Numbered from the stretch's first letter, positions 12,901 through 28,400 are shown. The stretch: 64,000 nt of DNA from Ascaris suum (GCA_013433145.1 CM024189.1:8672001-8736000); one strand, 5' to 3'. Notes: generated by a model from the sequence alone, not told the origin. Translations and numbers: made by a program.

Positions 12901-15900
12901 TGTTGACAAAAAGCGAGAGGCAAACGAGGCTGTTCAAGGACTACGTGAGTTATACAGCATGGAGAAGAGCGTTTGAGTTGCTTTTTTTGTTATTCCTGCG
13001 TGCGTAGCAACTGCTTTTATTTCCGGCATGCGTAATAAAAGAAAGCGTGCATAGCATGCTCTCCAAGTTCTGCCGTCTCTATTTTGTTAGTGAATCGTCG
13101 GCATCTTTGTAGATTTTATTCCTCGAGTGCACAGAAATTGTTTTATTTTCTCCTTGAATCTTTGGTTATTTGATATTGATATTCCTTGTCATTGGAAACC
13201 GAAGATCACATGCGCCTTTCCCTGACGTTAGCCGCCATCGACCGCATTTAAACGCGCACTACAAACGAGTTATATCTTATCTGCCGAAAAAATATTCTGT
13301 TCGCAGATTTTTTTTCTCCGTATTTGCGATATAGACGCATCGGATGGCTTGTGCGTGCGTTGTTAGCATCATTTTCAGGAACTTGATAAAGCGGTATGAG
13401 ACAACTTTTGCGCCTAAATTTCCGTCTCATTCCGGGAAATTTGAATATGACCGTTGTGTTTGACGAGTTGGAATGCCGAAGTAAAAAACTTGGGGCCATT
13501 TAGATCGCTTAAAGACGTCAAACGAATAATGATTACGACCCAGATTTTACTCGATTCGAACTTTTGGAAACTGCAAGTGCATTACTAAAAAACTGCAATT
13601 CTTCAAGTAAAATTTGGCCGAGTTTTGGTAGTTGCTACTTCCTCATCAATAAATCTGCAATTATTCCTGAGAGCATTCTGTGATAATGACTGGACTGCGA
13701 CAGGAAGTTTGTGGAAGTCGAGTGTTTCAACCACACTTGCTCATTGAAACTGCATTATTGCAGCAAACTTATAGTGATACTGTGATGACGTAGATGGCAC
13801 TTCTTAACCAATAGAACTCCTATTCATTCGAGTAGTCGAAGAGATCCGGATGCAAAACTCGTTCAGCAGTCATGGCTCCATTGAACCGGAGCATCCACAC
13901 GCGAGCTACTGTGGACACAGTTCCACAGTATGTGAGATCTCTTGACGTGTACTGATTCAAAATGAAGTCTTGGAGCACTAAAACACTTTCAGTCGATCGA
14001 ACAACGAGGAATGCTCGTTGTGTGATCTGCCAATACATGCGAGAGATTTTTACAAGCTTCATGTGGGGTAGATTAGTGAACGGTGATGGGAACTCATACA
14101 CTCAATCACTAAACAAAGAGGTCTAACTCCTTCCTTCCCCCTTCCTCTCGCCCTCTCCCCATCATCTGTCGTTTAACAGTTTGAAGAACACATCACATGC
14201 TGCTTATTATTGCGAAAACGCAAGTCGTGCTTCAGTTGCTTAATTCGCCATCTTTGTTAGCTTGCAAGCGTCTCCACTTAACGCGCTGAACACGAACGCT
14301 AATTACGTTAACTGATTGATTTACGTGGAATGGTGGCGAATATGAAGATTATGTATGTTTCTTTTTCGCTCACAAATTTCTACGCCTTCGCATTTGCGTT
14401 TTTTGTTGCTAATTTTTTAGTTGATCTTTGTTGTGCTTAAATTTTGATTTTTGTTTGCGCTATAAAAATGATTATGCGCCGTTCTATAATGAAGATGAAA
14501 ATGTTAGCTAATTCTGAGAAGAGAATAGATCGGAGATATTGAAATTGGTGAAAGAGAACCAGAGTGAAGGTAAAGTCCATCATTGAGTGGCCACTGCCAG
14601 ACGACGTCGAACACATGATGCTGTGGGTGCAGCTGAGGTTGAAATATTACCGCATTTCTCCTTGTGATGGATCCTGCGATGAACATTCCGCTATTGGATG
14701 AGGGATTTATAGTGTAGAGGGACCCTATTGCCCTCATTAGAGACTTCAATGCACTGCAATCCCCTGTCTTTCCTTCCTCTTTTTTTCCTCTGCATTCTTA
14801 GTGGATCGTAATTTTCGAGGACCCCGCGGCATATCTCGTCGCCCACCTTGAAATGTTGGGGGAAACGAATAGGGCTTCATCGATATCCCCTGTTAGTGGT
14901 CCGGTTCCCTTTCTGAGAACAATTTGCTTATATCACAAATGTAGAGACATTAACCCGGCCTCTTAGAACTCTTTTTCAAGGGTCTTCCCTTAAAGTTTCG
15001 GAAAATGAGGAATGAATACCTAATTGGTTCACTTATCTTTTGTTATTAGTCGTGAATAGGAATTCATTTATTCTTTTGATTCGTCATTCCTCGAGTATTT
15101 GGAAAAGAGGTGAATACAGAGAATGGTAGGACCTGTAGCCATTTCTCATCCTAAAATTTATGCTTCAATAATGTTGAATTTATCATATCAGCATTATCAA
15201 ACTTTCCAGTAGATCACTTCAAGTTTGAGAGACTCAACTCTTGAATTTCTCACCTTTTGGGTTTATCCTTCAAGTATCATTTTTAAAACCTTCGCAGTCT
15301 TTAGTTTCCTGCATGGATTAATGCGTTCTTATTTCTTTTCCTATAGTTATTTTCATGTATGTACGCAGAATTTGGGGTGAAATTGCAAGAATTTCACTTG
15401 TTCATATCTTCGAAATATCCTCCACCTTTTCGTGCTGAAACTGCGGAAAGTGAAAGCATTGATTAATCGTTTAGCAGTTTGAAATTCTTCTGAATTTCGT
15501 CCTTTCAAAAATTATCTGTTATTTGAAAGTACGGCTTCGCAACTTCCTACCAGTGAATTTTCTTGTTTGGAATCTTTCGTTTATGGGAAAGGAAGAAGAG
15601 CTCTCATCGTTCGCTGTGCGTACCGACCTCGATGTTGTGATTTGCTTTTTTTTTCTTGATTGAGATGGTCCACATGTTCTTACTTTTGTTTTTTTGATTT
15701 GCATGAGATGAGGTTTGCGTTTATTTGGTTCCATCTGAAAATGTATCGCAGAATTATTTTCAGCACCGCGAATGATACAAAATGTAACCGTGGAAGCGAA
15801 TGCGACTCACGCGGAAGTGTTCTGGGATACGCAGGAGGGACCGATGTTAAAAATTGAATTCAGGTTCGTTAAATATATGAATATTATTCTCCGACGGATT

Positions 15901-18900
15901 GGGGACTGTAGCTTTGTCATCGCAAGTAATTCACCTTCCGCTCGATAGCACGAAGTCCTTATGGAATACAACGACTTACAAATCATCCTTCAAATCCATT
16001 CTACACAGTAACGGACCATTCGAAAGAAATATGGATTATGCCTCCAAAGTAGCGTTCTAGTTGGACGTTTTGCCCGGGTGGGCGGTCAGTGGCAGATCCA
16101 TGGAGTAGTTTTGCTGAGTGGCAGACAAGGGATCGTCCCCAGAGTACGATGTACTCTGAAATGCATATACAAAACGTTATTATTAGGCGATAGCGTTGTT
16201 CTGACTTTGTAGGCAAATAGACACTAGAGATGATCAGTGATGGCAAGTGCAAAATAATATGAAACTTGCAGTTTGGAATATGTTTCTATAGATCACGGCA
16301 GAGATGAATATGCTAAAAAAAATTCATGCGCACTTAGCACAATCAGTTGCGAAACATGTTATATGAATGAATTTGCTAGTTGGAAGTAAATGAAATTAAA
16401 TGACAGCAGTTACAGCAATATTGCGTTTCTTTGGCCTATATAGCATCTTCAGCAATCCTTTAGAAACCCAAATGCAGTATCATCGTAAGTTGTTTGCACT
16501 AAAATTCAAATTGAAGATTGGTAAGACGAACAGATGGCGTCGAGGTTTGGGCCCAGAGGAACGCAAAACCTGGTGTGCTTATCGAAGATCTTCTGCCGGC
16601 GACACCCTACACTCTCTTTATATCGGTATATGACGGCCAGAACGATCCGTTCAAAATCACCGAGCAGTTCACCACCTCCGAAAGTGGTTAGTTAGAGAGC
16701 AGCGTTGATTTCAGTTGCTGTTATGGTATGGTGGACAACTTGAGCCTTATTTAAAGTTTGATCATGTTGTGTCATTATGAGTGGACACCAGAGAATGACC
16801 TCTTGAATTTTATTATCTGAGAGGTGAATTCTTCATTGGCTTGCTATCCTGTGCATATTTATGGGCAAATTTTAAATTGAACGGAAGCATCCGCAGATTC
16901 TTGCTCCCCATTACCTTCGCTATCGCTTAGTTCAATGCATTCCCTTTTGTATTGCGGGAAATCATGTCCTTGAAGAATGATGACCTTAGTTTTATTTATT
17001 ACGCCGTACGTTCAATATATTGATATAGTTTGTACTATTTGAGCATTCTCGAAATGTGCTCTGAAATCAGGCTTATCAAAATGGAGCGTTTCCTAATTTC
17101 TTCATTTTTTCTCAGCTTTAATAATTCGATAGTTCCTCATTGAGCTATTTTTTGACTGCATGAGGTAACTCCAAATATGAACGTTCCACATCAGAAGTTA
17201 TGCATTACTTGGTATGCATTAATTTGGGCCCAAACGACAAGGATAACTGCGTCCACGACAAAGGATTTTCAAAAACCTCTCCCCCTCCTCCTTCCCCACC
17301 CCACATTTACCACTGCAAGCCGCGTCATGTTATGGTTCACATCTTTTCGCAGATACTTTTTTGAGATATCATGATGCCCTCAGAAATTTTGCTCGTCTTT
17401 TGTTGACATTGAGAGAAACATATTTTCTTACAAGAGAAAACTCTACTTTCTCTACTTTTCACAGCTATATAAATTATCTTGGAATTCAGCAGTACTCATC
17501 TTTTCTCTCCACCAACTTTACTCTCTATGCAGAAATTAGCAGTTGAAAGAGCTTCGCAAGCTAATTGCAATAACAAACACTTCAACTTTCGTGAAGAAAA
17601 AATCCACTGATTTTTGAATTTTATGACAATTGTAATTGGAAACTTTCATAATCTCTTATTGAATAGTATCCTTATTAGAGTCAAGGGCAAAATATCCGCT
17701 CAGGGCATCCCTGTAAGGCTAATTTTTGACGGGGTAGCAAACCCCTAAATGTAATTATTTCTGACTAAGAATTTATATTTACCAGTTTTGATTCAAGCGA
17801 GTAGTAACCGTGCACATGCAATATGGTGAAAATGTCTACTTATATCATTTGCAGTCTTTGTGATCGTTGCATGTCATTTACTTACTATTTGTATCAATCA
17901 CTAAAATTTGATCGCCACATTTTGCAGTGATCGACGTGTAGATCATAGTAGTTTTCTTTTGAGGGCTGCTGACTTTTAACTCTTATCACTGATTAAGTCA
18001 GGCCACTAAACTCGGTTGAATAATTTTTGAATATATTATTAAAAAAGTGTTGAAATAGCAAGCAGCATTTTTTGAAGAATCCGCCACTTCTAAAGTGCAG
18101 ATGATGGGCAAGACGTTAAGAGCACATCTAAGTTTTGTGGAAATGGTCGTGTAGGGGGATATGTTATGAACCCTTTAAAACGTTCTCTTGCTAAACAAGG
18201 ATTTCCAAAAGAGAACAGCTTATCAGCTTTGAATGGTGCTCAATTGAAAGGTAATCTGATTTTAGCACCTGATCCTCCAACGCTAGGCGAGATTCGGTTG
18301 CTGAATTTGCGTGATGGTATCAAATGCGAAGTGGAGTGGACACCACCGAAAACACCCAATGGTCGCATTACGAAGTATTATGTAATGGTTTTCTTCTGAA
18401 TATTCTCTGTTATGTTCGTGTGTTAGCGAGATGTTCTGGTCTTTGTGCCACCTGCTTATTGCAATATTTCACCTTTGTACTGCTTATTAGCGGCTTACTG
18501 ATAAGTAATTGTTTTATATCATGATTGAAGTGTGCAAACTAATAATAATTACACGTATATGTGGTTTTTTGGCAGATACGAAGGTGCGGAGGGAAGTGAA
18601 GTCTCTTTCCGCACCAGGCTTCCAAGACGCTTAGTTGTACAGCATGAAATGCCAAATTTTTGAAAGAAACCTGCGGATGAAATAGCATGTGATGAAACTT
18701 TTTTAGGCAGTCAAAGAGAGGAATGAAATGGTGCATGGTCAAGGTATACCTGAGCAAACGACAGGTTGAAGGTCTTTCGCCGTTGTGTTAAAATTCGTAC
18801 CTGCCTCTATGTGATAAAATGCTTATTAGTGCGAGGTAGGCCCGGGCCCATAAATTAAGACAAAATGTACGGCGCGATGTCGGTGTTTTCCCTCTGGAGT

Positions 18901-21900
18901 GCTTTATGGCGACACTGCTGTGGCATAACAACAGCCTTGCTGAAATAACTGCTAGTCAAAATAGCCCCACTTTACAATATATTGCCACAGACAAGTGTGC
19001 TGAAATGAACATGCAGCGGTGATTGTTTTCTACCACTTGAATGTTGGCGGTGGGAGTGTTGGATTTGTTCGAGGATTGTTAAAAGTTTTCGGTGGCAACC
19101 GTCTCATTTTCTTTTGGCTCATGTGGCTTCTAAAATAATTTTTCTTACAACTCTCTACGAACTGTACTGTAATTAAATGATTGAAATTCTCATATTTCTA
19201 GTTGGAAAACAGTTTCAACAATAAGTTAACGTTGTCGAATAGAATGCAGGAAATGAGTTATCGTTGTAGAAAATTTACGATTTTACGAAGCGGCTGATTT
19301 CAACGATACGCAGATGAGACGCTTCGTAGATGGTATACTTCGAATATCATTTCGGCCTTTATGAGACTGTTTTCCTCATTCTTTAAGCTTAAGTTCAATG
19401 AAGCTGTTCGTTTTGAGATTGTTTGGAAGCCAAACTTTTCGACTATAATAATACCCGTTCTGGAAATGCGGATGATAAGATTTGCAAAATTTATAAGACC
19501 TTCTTTTATGCTATTATTCCGGAGGAGATGTTCTCATAAACGTTTTTATCATCTCAGGGCATATAAAAGAAGTCGACTAAACAAGCGAAACTTCTTCACT
19601 GGAAATGAATCGGTGCAGTAATATTTCGGGTTACCGTGACTGCTAAATAGAATGGCGCATTTGTGGACGCAATTTAGGTGACCGTTCGTGGATCAGTGCG
19701 CTATGTGTCACCTGGTGGAACGCTATCGAATAACGATTTCCCAGCAGCAGAAAGGGATCGTTGCGCCAACTACAACGGCGACGAGAAAGGCTTCACGAGT
19801 GCGGATGCGATCGCCGATTTCTACTCATGTCGATTCGGACCACTTAAGGTCACATATTCTTTGGCTACCAAGAATTAATTCGATAATATCAGCAGATATT
19901 CTCTGTCCACTAATTTTCCACTCAATGACGATAGGTTTGTGGTACATAGTGAATGCTTAGGATTTTTCTTTATTCGTTCTTTATTTCTTTAAATGACCGT
20001 TTTGTGCTAAACATCCCAACTTAACGCTAATCACTACTTTTTTTGTAATGTAGATGTCTTTGATGTGTGGCACTCCGACTGACTGCCACTATGCTGAACT
20101 TTTTGTTTCGTGGATAGCAACTTGCCATTTGTTTAATTGGGTGTTTTATCCAACTCTATTCAACGTTTTAAAATATGAGGTAGAAGGTTCGTTACGTCGC
20201 TTGCCTGATAAGCGAAATTTATTCGCCGCACTCATTTCTCTAGTTATAGAGCAGAGTTAGGCTTTGGATTTAGGAATGTACTGCAATTTGAAGGGATAAT
20301 TAGAGTAAATCCTTGAGAGTTCTTCGAGAGTGGATCGGGCTTACATGCTTCATCGATGAAACATTTAAGTTGGGGACCCCTAAAACGGTGCAACCAAGAA
20401 TTTAATGAGATGTTTGCGTTCATCAACTGCAGCAAATCTCAGACATTTTTCCCACAAAAACTTGAGGCGGAAGGTTTAGAAATTTGAGTAGAGTTCTCTG
20501 ACTAAAGTAGTCATTTGTTTGCCTTCTTAATCGTGGTTACTTAATAAAATTACTTCTCTGAAGATCGCATCTTCAAAGCAATTGCTGTAATTAGAGTGGC
20601 TCTTCAGCCAAATCGTAACTACACGGCAACGGTTTGGGCAGAGAACGGAGCCGGTCGGAGCAAAGCAGTCGTATTTTCGGAACAATGTGTAACAAATTAT
20701 GCGCAGCCAGATACGGTTGACCCACCAGCGTCTCTCTCTCAAAATGGAACCGCATTTGGGCTGTCTTTCAACAGCGAACCCGACGAAACGAACGGGCCCG
20801 TTGCGTATGTAATTAAAATTGTTGTGTGTTTCGTAGAGAGCGTTAGTAGTGATGACTGATCGGAATTTCCTTCCAGTCACTAGCCGGGGAAAGATGTCGC
20901 TTCGGCATTGCTAGCCACTTGAAGTCAAATATATCTCAAAATTTTCAAAAGTGTTTGGCTGTGAAATTTGTTGTTGGATTTCAACCATGCATACCCGTCT
21001 CGATTCTATCTTATTGCTAGTTGATGGCTGGGACCTCGGGTTTTTTGTGATTTCTAGAGTAAAAAGGGTCGCCACTCGACATCAAATTCATCGTGATGGC
21101 CAGTAAGAAGTGGCTGCGAAACTATCAGTTAGCTGTTGCAATCTTCGCGTGTCTATCTTTTTAAATAACAGGTAGTTAAACTATTGCTGCAACCAGCCTA
21201 TAATGCTAGGCTTCTCAATATAAAAATATCATGCTGTGTCTCTGTCGAAGCAAAGACCGGATAACCTTCCAATTGCTAGAAGAATACTGAGAGAAAGAGC
21301 GGAATATCAGATTTGATTGTTTTAGCTTTTTGTGTCGGGCGGTTTGGGCCGAAAGTCACCTCTTTTTTTGGTAAGTTGATTGATACCGACATGAAGTTTC
21401 ATACATGTGATGCTGACACACTGTCAAGCTTACCTTTCTAACCTAAGCTACTCATTGTTTCAGGTGCTATTATGTCGCCGTCGTGCCACTCTCACCTGAT
21501 GTTGCTATCGAGAGTCTGCCTCCGCCTGATTCACTCGTGGTCGATACTTTCGTGAAAGCGATCAACAACAACCTGCACGAGGAGCACATCACACAAGTAA
21601 CAAACGTACTTATTTAATCCACACTGTCCCTTCGACATTCCCATTATGTATCTTATGAAGTGGGTTTAACTGTTAATGAGCCAGTGCAGTAGAAACGAAT
21701 CTTTGTGGAACTATTCGTTGTCCATTCAGATTGTCGGTATTAAAGGCGTTATCCTTTTTATGCACTCTTCGAGTTACATTGTTGCGTTAAGCTCACGTCT
21801 CAACTTCCTAGTTACTACTTTAATTGATAAAATGAGGAAGCGAGATGCGTTCCTCCAACGAAATCATATTTTCATTTATTCTCTACGTAGTAATGAAGGA

Positions 21901-22327
21901 AATTAGATCACTCTTTTCCTTATCCTGTTGCAGCCGTGCCATGTGACATTTGAATGGCGGGCATCTTGAAATTTTTTCCTGCTCAGAGTTGAGGAGGTTG
22001 AATTGAGTTCCTCTCTTTTTTTGTGGTGGTGGTGTTGGGGGGGGGGGGGGGGGGGGGGAGCGTTATAGGTAGAGCGCCGTGCCCGTGATGTGAGCTCTAG
22101 CCGTTTGCACTAAGGCTGAAGTCACCGACCATATGTGCTCACTGTCCAATACTGTTTTCTCAATTCGATTATCGCCTATCGGTTCTGTATTTTCACTTTC
22201 CACTAGACAGAGGCTGCTGTCCAAGGGGATGCCCGTAAGTGGCAACGGAGATGAAAATGGGAAGCTTACAAAGCGGAACCTGCACCCGACGTTGATGCAG
22301 GAAAATTTGGAGAGTAGCACTGTCTCC

Positions 22328-22414
<87 letters not shown>

Positions 22415-25400
22415 AACAAGAATTCTCCTTGTAAATTTTTATACGACTAGAATTGCGCCGTTATTATTGGCTGATGAATGCGTGTTTGGCATCGGCTGAG
22501 CTAGTATGACCATCTGCATGAACCGCTTTTTTTGATTTTATGTTCCTGAAACTATTTTGTGCAACTGTTGTGATTTATTTCCTTGCGAGGTTTGCTGTAA
22601 TGAAGTCAGCATTAAGTTGGGCTGCGCTGTCGCATTTATTTGCGTTCATCCGCTGTGGTTGATGTGCAAAGTGTTCCATAATGAAAGAGGACCGCATTAT
22701 CACTGTTATTGCATAGGTAGTTGGGTTTTGTTCTTCGTTTTGTGCTGTTAATATAGCATAGATTTATCTCTTTACGACATAACCGCAGATGTCTCAATGT
22801 GTTGTTACTTTATAGGGCCGGAAGCCACGTAACCGTCGATATTTCGCTTATATTGCCGAAAGCTATATGCAGTTACCGCGACGGACGTATGTTGGTGATG
22901 GTAATACGACAGCTGGGGTGGAGCCGTGCAATGTTTTGTGAGTTCCAACGACTACTCGTTGTGTTGAAAGCGTTCATCTAGCTTGTCTGAGAATGGGACT
23001 ACTGTTTTAATTTTACGGTGACAACAGTGAAACACCTTGCCGTTCCAGTTTTATAAAGCTTAACATAAAGGAATTATTGCGGTTGTCGCATAAGCGTATC
23101 CGAGGGAATCAACTACGTTGGTCGACGCGCTTACTTATTCATAGCACTTTCACGTTTGGGCATTCCGGACGATTCTAGCGATTATTGTTTAGTTTGCGCA
23201 TAGTACACATTGTCGAGCACTGTGCTGCGACCATATCCGAACGCTGATGCTGTTTCTTTAGAGCAGTTTCAAGGTGAAAATACAACTAAGCAAATGCAAA
23301 ACATCTTCACTTTATCCGAAGGTAGTCATAGGAGTTTGATGCCTGACAACGCTTGAAAACAAAGATATGCCCATATGCGTTTTTTCTTCTTTGAAGCTCG
23401 AATAATGCGTCGACTGAAAAAAAGTAATGATGGTTCATCAAGGTGTTGAAAGGCCGATTAGGTATCTCTCCGAGGAAGTCGCTCTAAGTAGAGGTGTCTA
23501 TGTATAGAATCTGGAAAGGAAATAACAACCGAAAGGAAACGAAACGCAATTTTAGAAAACTCAAAAAGCTGAAACATTCTTTTCAGAAACTTCAATCAGT
23601 GTTGCATCGTGAACGTTATAACTTATAAGCAGATTGCCGCTATTGTAGTGATTTAGTTTTCACGGATGGACCTTTTCGTGTTTTAAATTGCACAAGCAGA
23701 ATTGTTTCTGAATGCTGCAGTGCTGGTAGACAGAACGTTTGGCTGATAGGTGCAACTGTTAGACTCAACGACTCTTTTCTGCGGACTCATTTAATTTGCT
23801 GCATTTCGAATTCGTGATACGGGCCTTCTTCACTTTGCTAGGATTGCGGCATGTGAGATCGTTTAGAGCGGTTCCAAGCAACCTTACGAAAGGATAGCTT
23901 TTTTTGCGTCAGGTAGCTGATGCTCCCGTACAGTCTAACAGTTTTGGCTTCAGGTTTTTGAAAATTCACAAACGTTACGAATGTTCGTGTTTCTAAGTTT
24001 TGCCTTTGGACGCTTTCACTCTCAATATCTTTATTCAGTCTTTTTTTCGCAAATCCATGTTCCACTTTAGTATGCATGGGATGAATGTAATATTGATGCT
24101 TTAACTGCCTATATTGTTGACGTTTTGAATGTGATCGATTTCATTACGTTGACATCACATCTCATTTAGCAACTTTCGTTTCTTTTTTTCTGTCCGTTCT
24201 GCTGGGCGGAGTTGAATTCAGAATTCGATATATTGGCATTCACCTGATTCATTAGTCATTTATGTCGCCAAGTGAATCATTCCACTTTTCAGATATCTGA
24301 GTCGGCATAAACCCGAAGATCCGGCATTGCGACCCGGTTTCAAGTATACTGGATTTCTGATCGTGCGTGTCGACCGGGATGACTCGGTTCGCGAGGAAAT
24401 ACTTCGACAATCGGATCCTTTTTTCTCAAGGCGTAAAAAGGTTAGCTCTTCGAAAACCTTCCCACCCGTGCTTTCAAGCGTGAGTCTGGACCCAGTGACA
24501 TATTTCGCGGGCGGCTTTCGGTATCCAGACCATTATCGCCCTGACCTGTTGTTTCTATCGACGCAACCGTTTATTGTTTTGCCTTCACTTTATTATTTGA
24601 GAAATTTTGGATCGATGGTATGCATCCTGGCTGCAAAACAAGCTTCATCCTTATCAACTAAATACCAGTGGTAGTATTTCGAAGAACTAGCCGTGATAAT
24701 CTTCGATGTTATATTGCATCTTGAGAACTGATCGAATGTGAAGATCGCAAAATTTGCATTTGCTAGGGACGTGAAGAAAGCGCTAAACAAAGGGCAGCTA
24801 TAATTCGATAGACAGCTTGGGTGTCTCTATTGTTCTCAGTCTTCAATGTTCTTCAGAGTAAAACATTAACGTCTCTGTTCTGCTGATGAAGGAAAGCAAG
24901 TCGATAAAATTTTTATAACTAGAACGCTTCACGTCTTAGTTGCTCCCATCTGTTTCGCTGTTACCGTTGTTCGTCTTTCGTTCATGAGCAGAAATGTGTC
25001 ACACAAGTTTCCATTGTTGTTCATATTTTATCACCTCGACATCGCCCTTTGCAGCATAGCAGACTGGTAACTGTGTAGAGGATGGGCTATTCTAAGAGAA
25101 AGCTCTTACCTTAAAAAAATTTGGTAAATTTGAAATACTGGAACTTGCAAATCCGCATTTCTCGTCTGAGTGAACACGCTGAGTATCAGGTTGTGTTATG
25201 AGTTTCGAACTTCTTGCTGATAGGTAAGATGGGTAATATAATCATGCAACAGGTTAAGTTACAAAACATAAAAATAGACTAACTTGTAGACGTCGATTGC
25301 ATTACCCGAGTTCGGAAAGACGACATACGGAGAGGAGCAGATGGTTCAGCTACCGTGAAGAATCAGAGCTTAGTGGTCGTTCGAGGGCAATGCGCCAACT

Positions 25401-28400
25401 TATTATTAGTGGACCAGCTTATGGTTTCAGCAGCTACTTCAAACCGGTTCTTTTGCAGCCTAACGATGGTATAATTACGCATTGATTTCCTCTTTTTTTT
25501 GCTATATGCTCAAGCGGAAGTGAATAGCGCGACAGTGGTTTATTATGACAACCTGAACGCTTATCATTTCTATAAAACGTTTCACTAATGGTTTAGCTAT
25601 GCACAATCCATCCACACATTAACGATTGATTGTTGAGGCTGTTTGCAGCACATCGGAAATGTGGTGTCAGTTTAAAATAGGTGCTGTTTGCCGAGACAGA
25701 GCTAGCGACTGCTAATCATTTCTGGGGCATGGTTACCGACATGCCTTCCCTATTTCTGCACTCCGAGGGCTTGATTCATCTCAATCACCTCAATTAATGT
25801 CGAGTTAAGAGCGATCGGTGGATATGGGAAGTCGTTGAAAGTTCCAGTCAAAAACTCGAGGGTTTGATTCATTTTCTTTTCTCTAAGACCATCGTCAACA
25901 ACGTAGTGGCGTTCGTTTACCGATATTCACTGTTCGCGTGGATAGCCAAATAGGGCTTTGGTGATGTGGACTGAAGTGAAAAATAATGCTGTGCACGTTA
26001 GCGAATCAGAGATACGACATATACATATATTCTGCATCTGAAAAGGTCGCTTTACTTATGCGCTGAAGGTTGCTGGTGTTGTGGTTTATTGAGATCCGCT
26101 GTGAGGTAAGAGATGAATATGCTAAACGATCGTAGCGATAGCAGATGTGCATTAATCAAGCACCAGCATTTCATTTGCAGGAAGTGTGGGACAATCGTGG
26201 ATTTCGCTATTCTTTATAGTGCTCTCTTTGCTTCTTTTCATGCTTCTCGTATCTTCAACGGTCGTTTACGTCCTTCATAAGTGAGTTGACTGTTTTCGGC
26301 TGTTTTTTTAATTTGATTTTTTGTGGGTTCTTTTCATTTCACTTTTTTTTCTCGCTTTCTTTTGTTACGACGGAAAAAATAAAAGTGAGGGAAAAAGTAG
26401 AGCGTCTATAGAGCGTCTCGGGGAACAGAAGTCAAACGCCTCGCGACTGAATAGAGAAGGGCAGCAGTAGTGTGAGGGTCAAGACGACTAGACCGCAGTC
26501 TCTGACGGGATGGATGCATTGACGATGCAAGCCGAGGCTCTTAAAAGTACAGAATTGAAAAGTATACAGAGCATTGTTTGTAATGCAACACTTCTTGGGG
26601 AGCAGAAACTGCTGATCACTTCAACGACAGGCAGAGAAGACCAGAAGTTTTTTTTTTTTTGAAAGCGGGACTTCTAAAAGCTTGCGAGCATTTAAACAAC
26701 GAATCAGAATCACTTTTGAGCCTTAGTATTTCGGTAATTCCAGGTTAGTTTTTTGACCGTGTAGCTTGATTTCTATACTGTGGGCCAAGGAAGAATTTTG
26801 CAAAAAGCAATAAGGATGAAGCACTTCTCCACATTCCTTAATCGTCTGACATCATAAACCAAACGAAGAGACCGTGTAGGAGTGCAGCATTCCACGGTGG
26901 ATCGGCAGGAAGTAATGAAGATCTTTCGATAATATTACATATATACTCCAAAGCGTGGAGAATAAAGGCTGTAACATCCTGAGAAGTTCAGAAAGACGCC
27001 GAGAGTTTTTTTTTTGGATGAAGTGACATCATTTTAGAATGCTGCAGTTCTGTATGGTCACCCGTTTAGTTTCTGATAGTCAATTATTATAAACGTTTAA
27101 GCTCGTATCTTTTTCGGCTAGGTCTGCCGTCATCCTCATCATTTGGGTTATCCTAACGGGCTAGAATTCTTTAATCTTGATCCACAAGATTCTCGAAGGT
27201 AAAAATTTGGTTAGATTATCTTTCGCAGTATTATAAGAGGCATATTTGCATGCAATTTTTAAGTTCACATCTCTTCCCGTTTGTCTCACAGTCATCATGG
27301 GGCATAAATATGAAGACTATAAAAGGCATTGTATCACCAGCGATGTGTTGCAAATTTTTCATTGTAATGCTGTAGGTGCATGGAATCACCTTTGTAGTGG
27401 TATCTACAATGCACGCACTGTTTCGTGTTTCGAAATCCGGCTTAGCCATGTTGAAGTATATGCTAGTGGTGATCTTTCATGTACTGAACACTAAGATCAT
27501 TGATATATGTCTAGTGTTGTCATAAGTTCGCGGAAATACCCTTCGCTCAATATTGCACTGTTGCAGTGTTGCTTAATTGTGCAACTTATCTTTATTTTCA
27601 TGTTCACACAGTGCAGCATAGCACCGATTTCATCGATTAGAGCATCGTATATTTTGCACATTTGCGCACAGGCAAGTCGCAGAAGTGGAAAAATGGCCTC
27701 ACATCGCATTTTATATAGGAATCTTTGTACACTTGATGCACAACATTTCGAGGCTCGTCTGTCTATCAGCACTTCATGTTTTATAATATTTCAATGGCAA
27801 CAAATGAACGCATCGAGTGCGCTGTGGTTAAACGAGTTGCACAATTATACCTTGTGCAGTGAGAAGTGATCATATGTCCATATACGTGCGCTTGTTAATT
27901 ACTTCTTGCCTTAAATTGTTTGTTTGGTCACATTGCATTGTTCCGTATGCGTGTGAAGATTACTATATCTGCTGGCATAGCTCACAAGGGGATAATGATA
28001 TTCGGCTGTCTTTAAAGATGGTTAAAAAGACAGTGTTTTTTTAGACGAGGAATGATAAAGCAGTTGTGCCCAGCGAAGAAAGATCGTGTCTTATTGAAGC
28101 CACTATTCCATGCGACGCCCGTAGAGGATTTGCCGAATGAGTTCGTGATTCGGCATCGAGACAGCAACTTTCTCTTCATCTCTGAGTTTGAGGTTTGACT
28201 TTCTTTAATCTCTGTTAGTTTCGAACTTTCTGACTTATTAAGTTGGGTTAAAATTGCTTGTTGAGAATTAGGCAAAACGTTACTTTTTATTGATAGATGT
28301 CTCTCGCAGTTTTCGAGGTGGATATCGGCATATGATACCAGCAATGAATAGTATGTCGCCAATGTGTTCGCCAACAACGAAAAATGAAGACATCCATATG

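Larger units (their letters stand above)
20700..25468 (+). other. clr-1: Membrane-proximal FN3-like module with basic cleavage-like site
   Basis: The second half of exon 20608-20804 plus exons 21464-21596, 22816-22886, 24293-24440, 25290-25354 and 25410-25468 encode residues about 590-784. The layout resembles the juxtamembrane module of LAR-type phosphatases: a basic run ([15 protein letters not shown]), then [11 protein letters not shown], then [15 protein letters not shown] before the membrane. The run RNRR fits a furin-type R-x-R-R site. The last two exons are separated by a 55 bp intron (25355-25409). The donor at 24480 (GTGAGT) would also keep frame and add 13 residues. Confidence 0.7.

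Noticed and set aside
20564..20607. Acceptors at 20578 and 20594 for the second FN3 module
   Set aside because: They give mismatched phase or an unlikely joint; the CTCTTCAG at 20607 joins FGPLK to PNRNYT in phase.
22063..22450. Long Ile-Tyr ORFs on both strands
   Set aside because: They are produced by the (TA)n microsatellite and have no non-repetitive coding content.
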